Assembly (NCBI RefSeq): GCF_900220965.1
Contig: NZ_OBQC01000005.1
Location: 145,275 to 209,274, forward strand
DNA from: Ureibacillus acetophenoni
GTDB lineage: Bacteria; Bacillota; Bacilli; Bacillales_A; Planococcaceae
Reading direction: 5' to 3'
DNA: 64,000 nt
Shown in pieces: positions 26,414 through 36,603 of this stretch. The notes beneath the pieces were generated by a model. The model was not told the origin of the DNA and did not search any database. It saw only the letters and a program-made list of their open reading frames with translations. Position 1 is the stretch's first letter. Every line of letters begins with the position of its first letter. A program made the translations under genes and the position numbers.

Positions 26414-26718
26414 ATAGATACACTCCTTTAAATACTCATTCTATTTATCTATGAATATGAAAGATTTAGGATAAATGAATCGGCACTTTGTTAAATAAAT
26501 ACATAAAATTTTCGCCTCAAAGTAGTTAGCTCTTATTGGTAGGCATTACTTTAGATCGAAGTGTATCTTATATGTATGCTCTAGGGGTCTTATATATTTA
26601 GAATATTCAGTAAATATATTTTACCAAATTTAATGTTAACCTGTATAGCACTAGTCATAAATAATCTTTCAATATACTAATTTTTTGTTTTGTTAATTCG
26701 AAGCATTTGAGATGGATA
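26414..26718. other. Intergenic region between the purA array and the GDPD gene
   Basis: AT-rich with no frame or RNA gene I can support. It includes the upstream region of the minus-strand GDPD gene. Confidence 0.5.
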
Positions 26719-26756
26719 GGAAAAAAAACTACTAATGGAAAATTCCATTAGTAGTT
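26719..26756 (-). terminator. Strong intrinsic terminator closing the purA tail array
   Basis: Perfect 14-base arms AACTACTAATGGAA/TTCCATTAGTAGTT, followed on the minus strand by eight T. It comes directly after the outermost purA-tail copy and is probably the oldest purA terminator. Confidence 0.93.
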
Positions 26757-26764
26757 AGTTTCTA

Positions 26765-27141
26765 TTATTCCCAAATCTCTTTTACTACATTTGTTTGTTG
26801 CTGTCGCTTCTCTTTCGCACAGAACTAACGTGGTTAAAATAAAAACTCCTTAAGAAAGTCTTCCTAAGGAGTTAAAGTTGCTTATTTCCAAATTTCTCTT
26901 ACCACGTTAGTTTGCACCTGTCGCAAGCTTTCGGTGCAGAACGAATAAGGTGTAGACTGCTTATAAAAATTTAAGTATAAACAGTTAATTTTTAATCCCA
27001 TATAGGACTTACCACATTGGTTTGTTGCTGTCGCTTCTCTTTCGCACAGAACTAACGTGGTTAAAATAAAAACTCCTTAAGAAAGTCTTCCTAAGGAGTT
27101 AAAGTTGCTTATATCCAAATTTCTCTTACCACGTTAGTTTG
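26765..27141 (-). repeat. Array of four extra copies of the purA 3' end
   Basis: On the minus strand the 33 bases that end purA (27219-27251, [10 protein letters not shown] stop) recur four times: 27109-27141 (QTNVVREIWI stop), 26992-27024 ([10 protein letters not shown] stop), 26882-26914 (QTNVVREIWK stop) and 26765-26797 (QTNVVKEIWE stop). Spacing alternates 110 and 117 bases. Between copies sit a hairpin terminator and a stem-loop with loop CGAAAG...GCGACAG. Differences between copies fall mostly at third codon positions. Confidence 0.9.
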
Positions 27142-27247
27142 CACCTGTCGCAAGCTTTCGGTGCAGAACGAATAAGGTGTAGACTGCTTATAAATATTTA
27201 AGTATAAACAGTTAATTTTTAATCCCAAATAGGACTTACCACGTTGG
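26794..27247. repeat. 227-bp tandem duplication downstream of purA
   Basis: 26794-27020 and 27021-27247 are the same 227-base unit twice. I count four base differences (about 98% identity). The second unit includes the last 29 bases of the real purA gene; the first ends in the matching copy of that coding end. Confidence 0.93.
26858..27202 (-). terminator. Internal terminator-like hairpins of the purA array
   Basis: The AACTCCTTAGGAAG/CTTTCTTAAGGAGTT hairpin (about 26840-26874 and again 27067-27101) is followed by TTTATTTTA on the minus strand. A weaker CTGTTTATA/TATAAGCAG hairpin (about 26957-26985 and 27184-27212) follows the SPIWD-type tails. Each purA-tail copy therefore carries its own hairpin. 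Confidence 0.65.
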
Positions 27248-28505
27248 TTTGCTCACGAGCAGGTCCTACTGAGAAGGTCATTAAGTTAATACCTGTTAGT
27301 TCAACGATGCGTTCAACATATTTTTGTGCATTTTCTGGTAGTTCTTCTAAAGTACGAACGCTTGTTATATCTTCTGACCAACCAGGTAGTTCTTCATACA
27401 CTGGTTTACATGCCTCAAGTACATGTAAGCTAGCCGGATATTCAGTAATAATTTCTCCATTATATTCATAGGCAGTACAGATTTTAACTGTATCTAAGCC
27501 TGATAATACGTCTATAGAGTTTAGTGCTAAATCTGTGATACCACTCACACGGCGAGAATGGCGAACTACAACTGAGTCAAACCATCCAACACGGCGAGGA
27601 CGTCCAGTAGTTGTACCATATTCACGACCTACTTCACGAATGTGATGACCCATTTCATCAAATAACTCTGTTGGGAATGGTCCATCTCCAACGCGAGATG
27701 TATATGCTTTACAAACCCCAACAACACGAGAAACGTGAGAAGGTCCAATACCCGTACCAGTTGTTACACCACCTGCAACTGGATTTGAAGAAGTAACGAA
27801 TGGATAAGTTCCATGGTCAACATCTAACATTACGCCTTGCGCACCTTCGAATAGAACGCGTCCACCATCATCTAATACGTCATTTAAAACTTTTGAAGTA
27901 TCAGTCACGTATTTTGCTAGCTCTTGTCCGTAACCATAGTATTCTTCGAAGATATCTTCAAATTTTAATCCTTCCACTTCATAATACTTTTCAAAAAGAC
28001 GGTTTTTCTTTTCTAAGTTCTCACGAAGTTTTTGTTCAAATACTTCACGCTCTAAAAGATCAGCTATTCGAATACCGATACGCGCAATTTTATCTTGATA
28101 ACATGGACCAATACCTTTAATGGTTGTACCAATTTTTTGGTCACCACGAGATTCTTCATCTACTTTATCTTGATAGATATGATATGGAAGTATAACTTGC
28201 GCTCGATTTGAGATTCGTAAATTGGATGTATCAATGCCACGGTCTTGTAAACCTTTTAATTCATTCATAAGGGATTTAGGATTAATGACCATTCCGTTAC
28301 CCATTACGGACGTTTTTTCTTTATAAAAAATACCCGACGGAATTAAGTGCAGTTTATAAGTTTCTCCGCCTATTTTAATCGTATGGCCAGCGTTATCTCC
28401 ACCTGAGAAACGTGCAATTACGTCTGCTTTTTTAGATAGGAAGTCTGTTATTTTTCCTTTACCCTCGTCTCCCCATTGTGTTCCAACAACTACTACAGAT
28501 GTCAT
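27219..28505 (-). CDS. purA: Adenylosuccinate synthetase
   Basis: 428 residues, normal length. [17 protein letters not shown] (phosphate loop and catalytic Asp), GGDNAGHTI (catalytic His), [27 protein letters not shown] and [12 protein letters not shown] are all present. It condenses IMP with aspartate using GTP, the first step from IMP to AMP. Separated from dnaC by about 200 bases. The last 11 codons are repeated four times downstream, see the array entry. Confidence 0.97.
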   Translation of the reverse strand: MTSVVVVGTQWGDEGKGKITDFLSKKADVIARFSGGDNAGHTIKIGGETYKLHLIPSGIFYKEKTSVMGNGMVINPKSLMNELKGLQDRGIDTSNLRISNRAQVILPYHIYQDKVDEESRGDQKIGTTIKGIGPCYQDKIARIGIRIADLLEREVFEQKLRENLEKKNRLFEKYYEVEGLKFEDIFEEYYGYGQELAKYVTDTSKVLNDVLDDGGRVLFEGAQGVMLDVDHGTYPFVTSSNPVAGGVTTGTGIGPSHVSRVVGVCKAYTSRVGDGPFPTELFDEMGHHIREVGREYGTTTGRPRRVGWFDSVVVRHSRRVSGITDLALNSIDVLSGLDTVKICTAYEYNGEIITEYPASLHVLEACKPVYEELPGWSEDITSVRTLEELPENAQKYVERIVELTGINLMTFSVGPAREQTNVVSPIWD

Positions 28506-28650
28506 ATGAGCACCTCCGTAGACGCAAATTTGCGCCCTTTATATATACCTAATATCAAATATCATAATTCGTTTTATTCAACCCATTTATTAACTTTTAT
28601 CAAACACAAACATTGTAACAATGATTACTATCGTAGTCAATGAAGAACGT

Positions 28651-28698
28651 AAAAAAACACGAACATACTAATATACTAAATTAGAAATGTTCGTGTTT
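28651..28698 (-). terminator. Intrinsic terminator after dnaC
   Basis: AAACACGAACAT and ATGTTCGTGTTT arms with a long AT loop, then TTTTTTTACG on the minus strand. Confidence 0.85.
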
Positions 28699-28714
28699 CT
28701 ATTAACTTTGTTTA

Positions 28715-30079
28715 TTATTCTCTCATAGGCTCGCCACCAGGATGTTGCGACCAATCAATATTAATAAATTTATTAAACTCTTTTTTAAATGCAAGGGTAA
28801 CAGTACCTGTTGGACCGTTACGTTGCTTAGCAATGATGATTTCAATCATATTTTTGTTTTCACTTTCTTTATCATAGTAGTCATCACGATAAAGGAAGGC
28901 AACGATATCCGCATCTTGCTCAATACTTCCCGATTCACGAATATCACTCATCATTGGACGTTTATCTTGCCTTTGTTCAACACCACGTGATAACTGAGAT
29001 AAAGCAATAACAGGTACTTTCAATTCACGGGCTAATGCTTTTAGTGATCGTGAAATTTCGGATACCTCTTGTTGACGGTTTTCTCCTGGTTTTCCACTTC
29101 CTTGGATTAACTGTAGGTAGTCAATTAATATCATCCCAAGGCCGTGCTCTTGTGCGAGACGTCGACATTTTGCTCTTAATTCACTAACTCGTACCCCTGG
29201 CGTATCATCGATAAAAATCCCTGAATTCGATAAGCTACCCATAGCCATTGTTAACTTACCCCAGTCTTCTGTGCTTAAAGCACCTGTACGTAAAGCTTGG
29301 GCATCAATATTTCCTTCCGCGCAGAGTAAACGCATAACTAACTGTTCGGCTCCCATTTCAAGTGAGAAAATAGCTACATTTTCACCGGCTCTTATAGCAA
29401 CATTTTGCGCAATGTTAAGGGCAAATGCCGTTTTCCCTACGGATGGTCGGGCAGCAACAATAATTAAATCGTTACGTTGGAACCCAGCAGTCATTTTATC
29501 TAAATCTTTAAACCCTGTAGGAATTCCTGTAACATCACCTTTTCTATTTTGAAGCTGTTCAATATTATCGTACGTATTTACGAGTACATCTTTAATATGT
29601 TTGAAGTCTCCCGCGTTTTTACGAGAAGCAACTTCCATGACCTTTTTTTCAGCTTCAGAAAGCAGTGCTTCTACTTCATCTTCTCTCGTGTAGCCATCTT
29701 CAACAATACTTGTAGCAACACGGATTAGACGACGTAGAATGGACTTTTCTTCTACGATTTTTGCATAATGACCAACGTTTGCAGCTGTTGGTACAGCATT
29801 TGCAAGTTCTGCTAAATAGGAAAGTCCACCAACATCTTCAAGCTCTTTTTTACTAGATAATTCTTCTGTTAACGTAACTAAATCAATTGGTTTTCCTTGA
29901 TCGCTTAAATCAAGCATCGTTTGGAAAATCATTTGATGACTAATCCGATAAAAATCTTGCGGAATTAATATCTCAGAGGCAGTAATTAATGCAGTTGGAT
30001 CTAAAAAGATTGCACCTAATACAGACTGCTCTGCTTCATGATTGTGAGGCGGAATCCGATCCATCATGGTATCAGTCAT
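28715..30079 (-). CDS. dnaC: Replicative DNA helicase DnaC (DnaB family)
   Basis: 454 residues. The N-terminal DnaB domain (NHEAEQSVLGAIFLDP) is followed by a RecA-type motor: Walker A ARPSVGKTAFALN, Walker B GMILIDYLQLI, and motif SQLSRGVEQRQDKRP with DIRESGSIEQDADIV. Hexameric helicase of the replication fork; called DnaC in B. subtilis nomenclature. Twelve bases after rplI, so in the yybS-gdpP-rplI-dnaC transcript. Confidence 0.97.
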   Translation of the reverse strand: MTDTMMDRIPPHNHEAEQSVLGAIFLDPTALITASEILIPQDFYRISHQMIFQTMLDLSDQGKPIDLVTLTEELSSKKELEDVGGLSYLAELANAVPTAANVGHYAKIVEEKSILRRLIRVATSIVEDGYTREDEVEALLSEAEKKVMEVASRKNAGDFKHIKDVLVNTYDNIEQLQNRKGDVTGIPTGFKDLDKMTAGFQRNDLIIVAARPSVGKTAFALNIAQNVAIRAGENVAIFSLEMGAEQLVMRLLCAEGNIDAQALRTGALSTEDWGKLTMAMGSLSNSGIFIDDTPGVRVSELRAKCRRLAQEHGLGMILIDYLQLIQGSGKPGENRQQEVSEISRSLKALARELKVPVIALSQLSRGVEQRQDKRPMMSDIRESGSIEQDADIVAFLYRDDYYDKESENKNMIEIIIAKQRNGPTGTVTLAFKKEFNKFINIDWSQHPGGEPMRE

Positions 30080-30091
30080 ACCATTCTCTCC

Positions 30092-30538
30092 TTACGCTTC
30101 TTCTGTTACGTGTACTTTTAAAGTTGCTTTTACTTCTTGGTGAAGTTTAACTGGGATATTTGAATAACCTAATGAGCGAATTCCTTCGCCTTCCATTTTA
30201 CGTTTATCAATTTTAATACCATGTGCTTTTTGAAGTGCGTCTGCAATTTGCTTCGTTGATACTGAACCAAATAATTTTCCACCTTCACCAGACTTCGCTT
30301 TAATTTCCACTGTCAGCTGCTCTAATTTTTCTTTTAAATCTTTTGCTGCTTGTAATTCAGCTGCAGCATTTTTTTCCTCTAATTTCTTCTGACCTTCTAA
30401 TTGGCTTAAAGCTTGTTTAGAAGCTTCTACCGCATAGCCGTTTTTAATTAAGAAGTTTTGTGCATAACCATCTGCCACGTTTTTTACTTCGCCTTTTTTC
30501 CCTTTTCCTTTAACATCCTTCAAAAAAACTACTTTCAT
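30092..30538 (-). CDS. rplI: 50S ribosomal protein L9
   Basis: 148 residues. The N-terminal RNA-binding domain [21 protein letters not shown] is followed by the long lysine-rich helix and C-terminal domain, classic bL9. Its ATG overlaps the gdpP stop by 4 bases (ATGA), implying coupled translation. Confidence 0.97.
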   Translation of the reverse strand: MKVVFLKDVKGKGKKGEVKNVADGYAQNFLIKNGYAVEASKQALSQLEGQKKLEEKNAAAELQAAKDLKEKLEQLTVEIKAKSGEGGKLFGSVSTKQIADALQKAHGIKIDKRKMEGEGIRSLGYSNIPVKLHQEVKATLKVHVTEEA

Positions 30539-32508
30539 TCCTCATTACTCCCTTCATATAACTCAATAATTGCTTTTTTCAATAACTGAATCGCTTCAGT
30601 AATCGTTTCAACTTCAATCTGGCAAGCCGCATTCGTTAAATGCCCGCCGCCTCCAAGTTTCTCCATTATTAGCTGAACGTTAATTTCTCCAAGTGATCTT
30701 GCACTAATCCCTATTAAACCATCAGGACGATGTGCAATAACAAATGATGCAGATACATCCTTCATGGCAAGTAGGATATCTGCTGTTTGTGCAATGAGTA
30801 CTGTATCATAGAATCGACTTTCTTCACCGTGAGCTATAGCCATTCCAGGGTACACAAATTCAACAGTTTGAATTATTTTTGATCGTTCGATATATGTGTT
30901 TACATCCTCTTTTAGTAAACGTTGAACTAAAACTGTATCTGCACCATATGTTCTTAAATAGGATGCAGCTTCAAATGTTCTTGCTCCAGTTCGAAGAGTA
31001 AAGCTTTTAGTATCAACAATAATACCAGAAAGAAGCGCAGTTGCCTCAAGTTTCGATATTCTATTATTTTCTGGCTGGTATTCTAATAGCTCTGTTACTA
31101 GTTCACACGTTGAGGAAGCATATGGTTCCATATAGACAAGGGTTGGATTTGATATAAAATCTTCCCCTCTGCGATGATGGTCGATAATTACAACTTTTTC
31201 ACAGTCTTTAACAAGGTTTTCATCAATCACTAGACTTGGTTTATGCGTATCGACCACGACTAATAACGATTTTTCAGTCATTTTTGCTCTTGCTTCTTCA
31301 GGTGATATAAAATTCTCATAGACTTCGGGGCTTTTTTCAATCTCATTAAATAAGCGACTCACACTACCATTTAACTCATCAAAATTTACAATAATGTAGC
31401 CTTTGACTTTGTTTTTTTCAACCATCTTACGGACTCCCATACTCGCACCAATGGAATCCATATCAGGATTTTTATGCCCCATAATAAACACTTGGTCACT
31501 TTCCTGAATAAGATCTTGCAAGGCATGGGAAATCACTCTTGCTCTTACACGAGTTCGCTTCTCAACTGGATTTGTCTTTCCACCGTAGAACTTCAATTTA
31601 CCATTAGGTTGCTTAATCGCAATTTGATCTCCTCCACGGCCTAATACTAAATCCAAGCTTGACTGTGCTAGTTCGCCTAGTTTAATAAGTGATGAGGAAC
31701 CTGCTCCAACACCAATACTTAATGTTAATGAAAGATTTTTTTGTGACGTTTTTTCACGTATGTCATCTAAAATAGCAAATTTCCCTTTTTCAATTTCACT
31801 TAAGATGGATTCATTTAGAATAGCTAAAAATCGATCTGAAGAGATTCGTTTAACATATATTCCATATGTAGCTGCCCATTCATTAATAATCGAAGTAACT
31901 AATGTATTCGTTAAACTTCTCGTTTGGTCATCCATTCCTTGTGTAATTTCATCATAGTTATCGATAAATAATATTGCGATCACTGTACGATCTGCATAAT
32001 ATTTTTTTTCAATTTGTAATTGTTCAGTAACATCAAAGAAATATAACAGTCTTTCTGTTTGTTTATAGATGACTTGATATTTTCTCTCACCAATTGAAAC
32101 AATGAATTCGTGTTTTTCATCTGTCTTTAGTAATTGACGTAAATCATCTGACAGTGAGAAAACTTCTTCTCCTAACAGGCTATCTACATTAAGAATGTTT
32201 AGCATAAATGGATTTGCCCATTCAATGTGATATTTATCGTTAATAAGTAATATCCCTATCGGCATTTCTAATAGGGCTTCTTCGCCTACTTTTTTCAACC
32301 GATGTGATAGGGATTCAATATATTTTTCTATGTTTTCAAATGTTTTCTTTTCAACTGTCCATGCATAGACAATGCCAATCGCCATAACTATTGCGACGAT
32401 AATTCCAATCCAAATATTCCAAGTGAGTAATAAAATTACTGCTAGTAATCCAATGATCGATAAATACAGAAGTGGATGTCGTATCGGTCTTTTCTTATAA
32501 GTATCCAT
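30535..32508 (-). CDS. gdpP: GdpP cyclic-di-AMP phosphodiesterase
   Basis: 657 residues: two N-terminal membrane spans (about 13-50), a PAS-like domain (about 80-160), a degenerate GGDEF domain (about 170-305) and a DHH/DHHA1 catalytic module with [17 protein letters not shown] and [11 protein letters not shown] as metal ligands. It breaks down c-di-AMP to pApA and thereby affects wall stress, potassium balance and beta-lactam tolerance. Between yybS and rplI in the conserved order. Confidence 0.96.
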   Translation of the reverse strand: MDTYKKRPIRHPLLYLSIIGLLAVILLLTWNIWIGIIVAIVMAIGIVYAWTVEKKTFENIEKYIESLSHRLKKVGEEALLEMPIGILLINDKYHIEWANPFMLNILNVDSLLGEEVFSLSDDLRQLLKTDEKHEFIVSIGERKYQVIYKQTERLLYFFDVTEQLQIEKKYYADRTVIAILFIDNYDEITQGMDDQTRSLTNTLVTSIINEWAATYGIYVKRISSDRFLAILNESILSEIEKGKFAILDDIREKTSQKNLSLTLSIGVGAGSSSLIKLGELAQSSLDLVLGRGGDQIAIKQPNGKLKFYGGKTNPVEKRTRVRARVISHALQDLIQESDQVFIMGHKNPDMDSIGASMGVRKMVEKNKVKGYIIVNFDELNGSVSRLFNEIEKSPEVYENFISPEEARAKMTEKSLLVVVDTHKPSLVIDENLVKDCEKVVIIDHHRRGEDFISNPTLVYMEPYASSTCELVTELLEYQPENNRISKLEATALLSGIIVDTKSFTLRTGARTFEAASYLRTYGADTVLVQRLLKEDVNTYIERSKIIQTVEFVYPGMAIAHGEESRFYDTVLIAQTADILLAMKDVSASFVIAHRPDGLIGISARSLGEINVQLIMEKLGGGGHLTNAACQIEVETITEAIQLLKKAIIELYEGSNEE

Positions 32509-32520
32509 GTGATCAGCTCC

Positions 32521-33465
32521 TTACTTCTGAATCTTATCTTTCACTAGCGAGCGAATGTCGAAACCTAAATCCACTATTCCAACTAAGATAACAAAGTTAT
32601 ATAAAGGAATTGCCAATAGGATAACAAGAACTTTTAAAAAGTTAGTTACTTTGATTTTTTTATCTAATAGATACAGGATAAATGAAAGACCTTGAATTGT
32701 TAGTAATACCCATAAAATCATATTTAGGTTTAAACAAATAACATATAGTGTTGTACCAATTTCAGGTTTTAAAAATAAACTAATAGACAATACAATTAAG
32801 TAATACCAAAGAATAGAGCGCGGAAGTCTTAAATCCTTTAATGCACTAAATTTTGGTACGACTACACCTAGTCTTCTTAAAATTGGTAAGTTAATCGAAA
32901 TGATAATAAACGCTAATGCAAATGCAGCTAATGTAACTGATGCAGGAATTGTTGTTTCCAATGTAACAAAAAATAAATCTAGAGTTTCTTCTGTCAATGC
33001 AGATTGTCCTGTCATACTTTGCGTAAGTTTCAAAGATTGCTCATAACTAGTACGCATCATTTGCATAGACTGTTCAATAAAGTCGAATTCAAACAACTTT
33101 AAAGTTATTAAATAATCAATTGCAAAAGTAATTAAAACCGTCAGACCTGTTGACATTAAAATAAATAATTTGCTTTTCTTCAGTTTTAATGAAATCCCTA
33201 TGACAACCCCTATTGATGCAAAGATCAAAGAGAAAGGTAGTATAAGCAATCCACCTATAAAGAAAGTTAGAAAGCAAGCAATAATAGCAACAAATATTGA
33301 TTGATTTCGGTCATAATTTGCGCTATACCAAGCGAGTGGCAATGGTGCAAATAATGTAGCAATAATGCTTACAAGAGGCACGTATAATGCAACTGCGATT
33401 AATACTACAAATAGGGCAACCATCATTGCACCTTGAGCAAGCCCCTTAGTTTTATTATTCGGCAT
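32521..33465 (-). CDS. yybS: YybS-type DUF2232 integral membrane protein
   Basis: 314 residues with about eight hydrophobic spans. It begins TKGLAQGAMMVALFVVLIAVALYVPL, characteristic of the DUF2232/YybS family that always precedes gdpP in Bacillales. Function unknown; resemblance to S components of ECF transporters has been suggested for the family. 12 bases before gdpP. Confidence 0.9.
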   Translation of the reverse strand: MPNNKTKGLAQGAMMVALFVVLIAVALYVPLVSIIATLFAPLPLAWYSANYDRNQSIFVAIIACFLTFFIGGLLILPFSLIFASIGVVIGISLKLKKSKLFILMSTGLTVLITFAIDYLITLKLFEFDFIEQSMQMMRTSYEQSLKLTQSMTGQSALTEETLDLFFVTLETTIPASVTLAAFALAFIIISINLPILRRLGVVVPKFSALKDLRLPRSILWYYLIVLSISLFLKPEIGTTLYVICLNLNMILWVLLTIQGLSFILYLLDKKIKVTNFLKVLVILLAIPLYNFVILVGIVDLGFDIRSLVKDKIQK

Positions 33466-33634
33466 TTAAAACCTTCCTTTTATTAAGTTCAGATATATAT
33501 TCATTCGTATATTGTATCACTTTTTCTACTATTGGACAAAAATGCGGGCATTAGGATTTTGGTGAGAAAATGTACCAAAGTATTATATATCCCTATGTTA
33601 AATATTATATATAGCATCACCTTAAAATGAAAAA

Positions 33635-33673
33635 AGACTCCAAATAGTCGCATATTCGACTATATTGGGGTCT
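33635..33673. terminator. Hairpin terminator after the chemoreceptor gene
   Basis: AGACTCCAAATAGTC and GACTATATTGGGGTCT arms with A/T tracts on both sides, 66 bases beyond the chemoreceptor stop on the minus strand. Confidence 0.8.
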
Positions 33674-33739
33674 CTTCTTTTTCGGAATAGATTTATTTAC
33701 CTTATGTAGCTACAAATACATATCTCTTTTTTTCTTCAA

Positions 33740-35431
33740 CTACAGCTTAAATTTATGAACTAATTCATTAAGTTTTTCAGCCAACTGTGACAGATCATTT
33801 GCGCTGTTAGATATTTCATCCATTGAGCTACTAATTTGTTGAGTTGATGCAGAAGTTTGTTCTACGCCCGCTGCTGATTCTTCTGATATAGCAGCAATTT
33901 CTGAAATATAACTATTCATTTTTTCACTGTCTGTTGTAATGCTAGCTAAATTCTCTGAAACAGTATTAATAGTATTAGCCATCTCTAAGATACTTGAGTT
34001 TATGCCAGCAAATGTTTTCTCTGTAGTTTCTATTTGAGTTGTTCCTAGTAAAACTTCTTTATATCCTTCTTGTAAAGCCGATGTAACTAAACTTGTTTCA
34101 TTTTGAATACCAGTTACTATTTCAGTAATATCTGTGATAGATCTAGATACTTGTTCTGCCAGTTTTCTTACTTCATCAGCTACTACCGCGAAGCTTTTAC
34201 CATGTTCTCCCGCTCGTGCTGCTTCAATTGCAGCATTTAGAGCTAAGAGATTCGTTTGATCTGCAATTTCGTGAATAACAGAAATCAATTTCGTGATTTC
34301 TTGCGCTTTAACGTCTAAGCCTTGTACCTTTTGAACGGACTCTTGAACGATTTGGTCAATCTTATTCATCTGCTCATTCGAAGACTTCATTAATTGACTA
34401 CCTTCACCAGTCATTCGAATAACCTCATTTGAAGAATCCTGAACAGCTTCCCCCATTGTATTTGCATTTTGAATGGATGTTGAAAATGAACCCATAAGGG
34501 TAGCTAATTCACTGGCAGTTCTTGCTTCTGATTCTGTACCAGCAGCTAATTCCTGCATAGTAGCAGCGATTTGTTCCGAACCGGAATTTACTTCATCTGC
34601 AGATTGACTTAATTCTTCACTTTGACCTGTTATTGAACCTGAAACAACGTTTATTTCTGTTAATAATTCACGAATACTATTATTCATGTCGTTCGTTGCA
34701 TCAACAAGTTGTCCTACTTCGTCTTGTGATTTAACTTCTAACGGCTCATTACTTAGATCACCTGATGCTATTAACTTCATACGGTCCATAACTTTTATTA
34801 TAGGTCTTGTAATGATGTTGGAAGTAATATACGCTGCAGCTAAACTAACTACAATTACCAATATAGGAACAATCGTAGATATAAACAATGTACGTTCGCC
34901 ATTCTCAATGACTGCTGCCTCAGCTGCAATTATAGAATCTCTACTTTCCTTGGCCAATTGATCATACCCAGCTAAAAGTTCCCGTACTACCGTATCTTTA
35001 CTAGCTAAGTTTTCTCTAGCTAAATCAATATTCCCCTTTTCATACTCCTCAAAGACATCACTTGCGACGTACGTACGCCAATCTACAGTCTTTTTAATTA
35101 ATTCATCAAATTCTTCAGAAGCACCTATTTCTCGAATTGTTGCTTCTAGTTGTTTTCCCTGTTCTGTATATTCATTGAATCGGTCTTTATAGTCACCACC
35201 AAATAGAACATATCCACGGGCTGTTGAAATTCGATTCGCGATTGTTGTAGCCATTTCCTGGTTTGCAATCATAACTGGAAGCTCTTTTTCTACGATATTA
35301 CGCGCTTCCTCATTACTCTTAACGATTACTGAATAATTATAAACACCGTATAATACGATTAATAATATAACTAATGAAAACCCAAATAGAATTTTCATCC
35401 TTATACTTTTAAATGAAAAACCTTTCTTCAC
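33740..35431 (-). CDS. Methyl-accepting chemotaxis protein
   Basis: 563 residues. A membrane span at about 12-31, an extracellular four-helix-bundle sensor domain (about 32-180), a second span (about 181-203), HAMP (about 205-258) and a long coiled-coil signalling domain whose tip [40 protein letters not shown] region is the CheA/CheW contact. Ligand unknown. It sits between yybS and rpsR, where Bacillus usually has no chemoreceptor, with its own terminator, so likely an insertion. Confidence 0.95.
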   Translation of the reverse strand: MKKGFSFKSIRMKILFGFSLVILLIVLYGVYNYSVIVKSNEEARNIVEKELPVMIANQEMATTIANRISTARGYVLFGGDYKDRFNEYTEQGKQLEATIREIGASEEFDELIKKTVDWRTYVASDVFEEYEKGNIDLARENLASKDTVVRELLAGYDQLAKESRDSIIAAEAAVIENGERTLFISTIVPILVIVVSLAAAYITSNIITRPIIKVMDRMKLIASGDLSNEPLEVKSQDEVGQLVDATNDMNNSIRELLTEINVVSGSITGQSEELSQSADEVNSGSEQIAATMQELAAGTESEARTASELATLMGSFSTSIQNANTMGEAVQDSSNEVIRMTGEGSQLMKSSNEQMNKIDQIVQESVQKVQGLDVKAQEITKLISVIHEIADQTNLLALNAAIEAARAGEHGKSFAVVADEVRKLAEQVSRSITDITEIVTGIQNETSLVTSALQEGYKEVLLGTTQIETTEKTFAGINSSILEMANTINTVSENLASITTDSEKMNSYISEIAAISEESAAGVEQTSASTQQISSSMDEISNSANDLSQLAEKLNELVHKFKL

Positions 35432-35671
35432 TACTCCTACTCCGTTTCTTTAAAATTTGTATACAAATATTATCTAATATTAACAATTGTTACATATCAT
35501 TTTTACTAAATCAATGGTACTAATTTGATAAAGTCAGAGCGTTTTAGTAATGAAACTTTACTTACGTAGGTATTTTTGACTAAAAAAATAGATTGAATTG
35601 ATGTTGAATTAGTCTACTTTACTATAAATATTACTTAAAGGGTTTTTATAATTTTTTGGCAACAAAAAAAA

Positions 35672-35699
35672 CACACCAAAGTTTTTACACTTTGATGTG
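35672..35699 (-). terminator. Intrinsic terminator of the rpsF-ssb-rpsR operon
   Basis: CACACCAAAGT/ACTTTGATGTG arms, followed on the minus strand by TTTTTTTTGTTG, 14 bases after the rpsR stop. Confidence 0.92.
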
Positions 35700-35712
35700 C
35701 TTTGTTTACATC

Positions 35713-35949
35713 TTATTTATCTTCAGCTACGAATGGAAGAAGTGCCATAATACGAGCACGTTTAATAGCTGTAGTTAATTTACGTTGGTATTTTGCACTT
35801 GTACCAGTTACGCGACGAGGAAGAATTTTTCCACGTTCAGAGATGAACTTTTTAAGTAAATCAACATCTTTATAATCGATTGTAGTAATGTTGTTTGAAG
35901 TGAAGTAACAAACTTTACGGCGTTTGCGGCCTCCGCGACGTTGTGCCAT
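35713..35949 (-). CDS. rpsR: 30S ribosomal protein S18
   Basis: 78 residues with the typical [11 protein letters not shown] start, [22 protein letters not shown] centre and [14 protein letters not shown] end of bS18. Pairs with S6 on the platform of the 30S subunit. Third gene of the rpsF-ssb-rpsR operon. Confidence 0.97.
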   Translation of the reverse strand: MAQRRGGRKRRKVCYFTSNNITTIDYKDVDLLKKFISERGKILPRRVTGTSAKYQRKLTTAIKRARIMALLPFVAEDK

Positions 35950-36010
35950 TTACTTTCTCCTCCTTTATAAGTTTTTAACTAGCGTATTTCGTCCTACACT
36001 AGTGATTGAA

Positions 36011-36556
36011 TTAGAATGGTAAGTCATCTTCAGAGACTTCAATTGGTCCTTTGCTTGAAGCAAATGGATCCTCATCCATTCTTGTATAATTTTGCTGGTT
36101 TTGAGGTTGTTGATAAGAAGCAAACGGATCCTGTTGTGGTTGGTTACCAAATTGCGGTTGGCTTGTACCATATCCAGGTTGATTGCCGTATGATGGCTGC
36201 GCTCCATACTGTTGTTGCGGTGCACCTGCACCTCCACTACGAGGTTCTAAGAACTGTACTGAGTCTGCAACTACATCTGTTGTATAAACGCGTTTTCCGT
36301 CTTGGCCTTCAAAACTGCCTGTCTGAATACGCCCTTCAACTCCAATCAAACTTCCTTTTCTCATAAAGTTTGCTAAGTTTTCAGCTTGTTTTCTCCAAGC
36401 GATACAGCCAATGAAATCCGCTTCACGTTCACCTGATTGGCTAGAAAATGTTCGGTTTACAGCAACTGTAAAACGAGTCATTGGAATGCCACTTGGTGTA
36501 TAGCGTAACTCTGGATCTTTCGTTAGTCTTCCAACTAAAACGACACGGTTAATCAT
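36011..36556 (-). CDS. ssb: Single-stranded DNA-binding protein SsbA
   Basis: 181 residues from ATG 36556, which is 9 bases after AAAGGAGG; an in-frame TTG three codons upstream is too close to the Shine-Dalgarno. OB-fold MINRVVLVGRLTKDPELRY...FTVAVNR in the first 105 residues, then a Gly/Gln/Asn/Pro-rich flexible linker and the acidic tip SEDDLPF that recruits replication and repair partners. Between the S6 and S18 genes, as in all Bacillales. Confidence 0.97.
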   Translation of the reverse strand: MINRVVLVGRLTKDPELRYTPSGIPMTRFTVAVNRTFSSQSGEREADFIGCIAWRKQAENLANFMRKGSLIGVEGRIQTGSFEGQDGKRVYTTDVVADSVQFLEPRSGGAGAPQQQYGAQPSYGNQPGYGTSQPQFGNQPQQDPFASYQQPQNQQNYTRMDEDPFASSKGPIEVSEDDLPF

Positions 36557-36603
36557 CTTATACAACCTCCTTTTTTCAGCATTTTTGTATATTTCAATAA
36601 TTA

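Noticed and set aside
26758..27250. CRISPR array suggested by regularly spaced repeats after purA
   Set aside because: The repeats are coding ends of purA with stop codons, the spacers are repeated hairpins instead of unique sequences, and no cas gene is near.
26758..27250. Attachment sites of a prophage or integrative element at the purA end
   Set aside because: The segments between copies are only about 80 bases and there is no integrase or cargo in the window, so a normal island is excluded; only a mini-element or relic remains possible.
36016..36366. Frames opposite or shifted within ssb (both strands)
   Set aside because: The repetitive Gly/Gln/Pro-rich linker of SSB keeps other frames open; no start signals.
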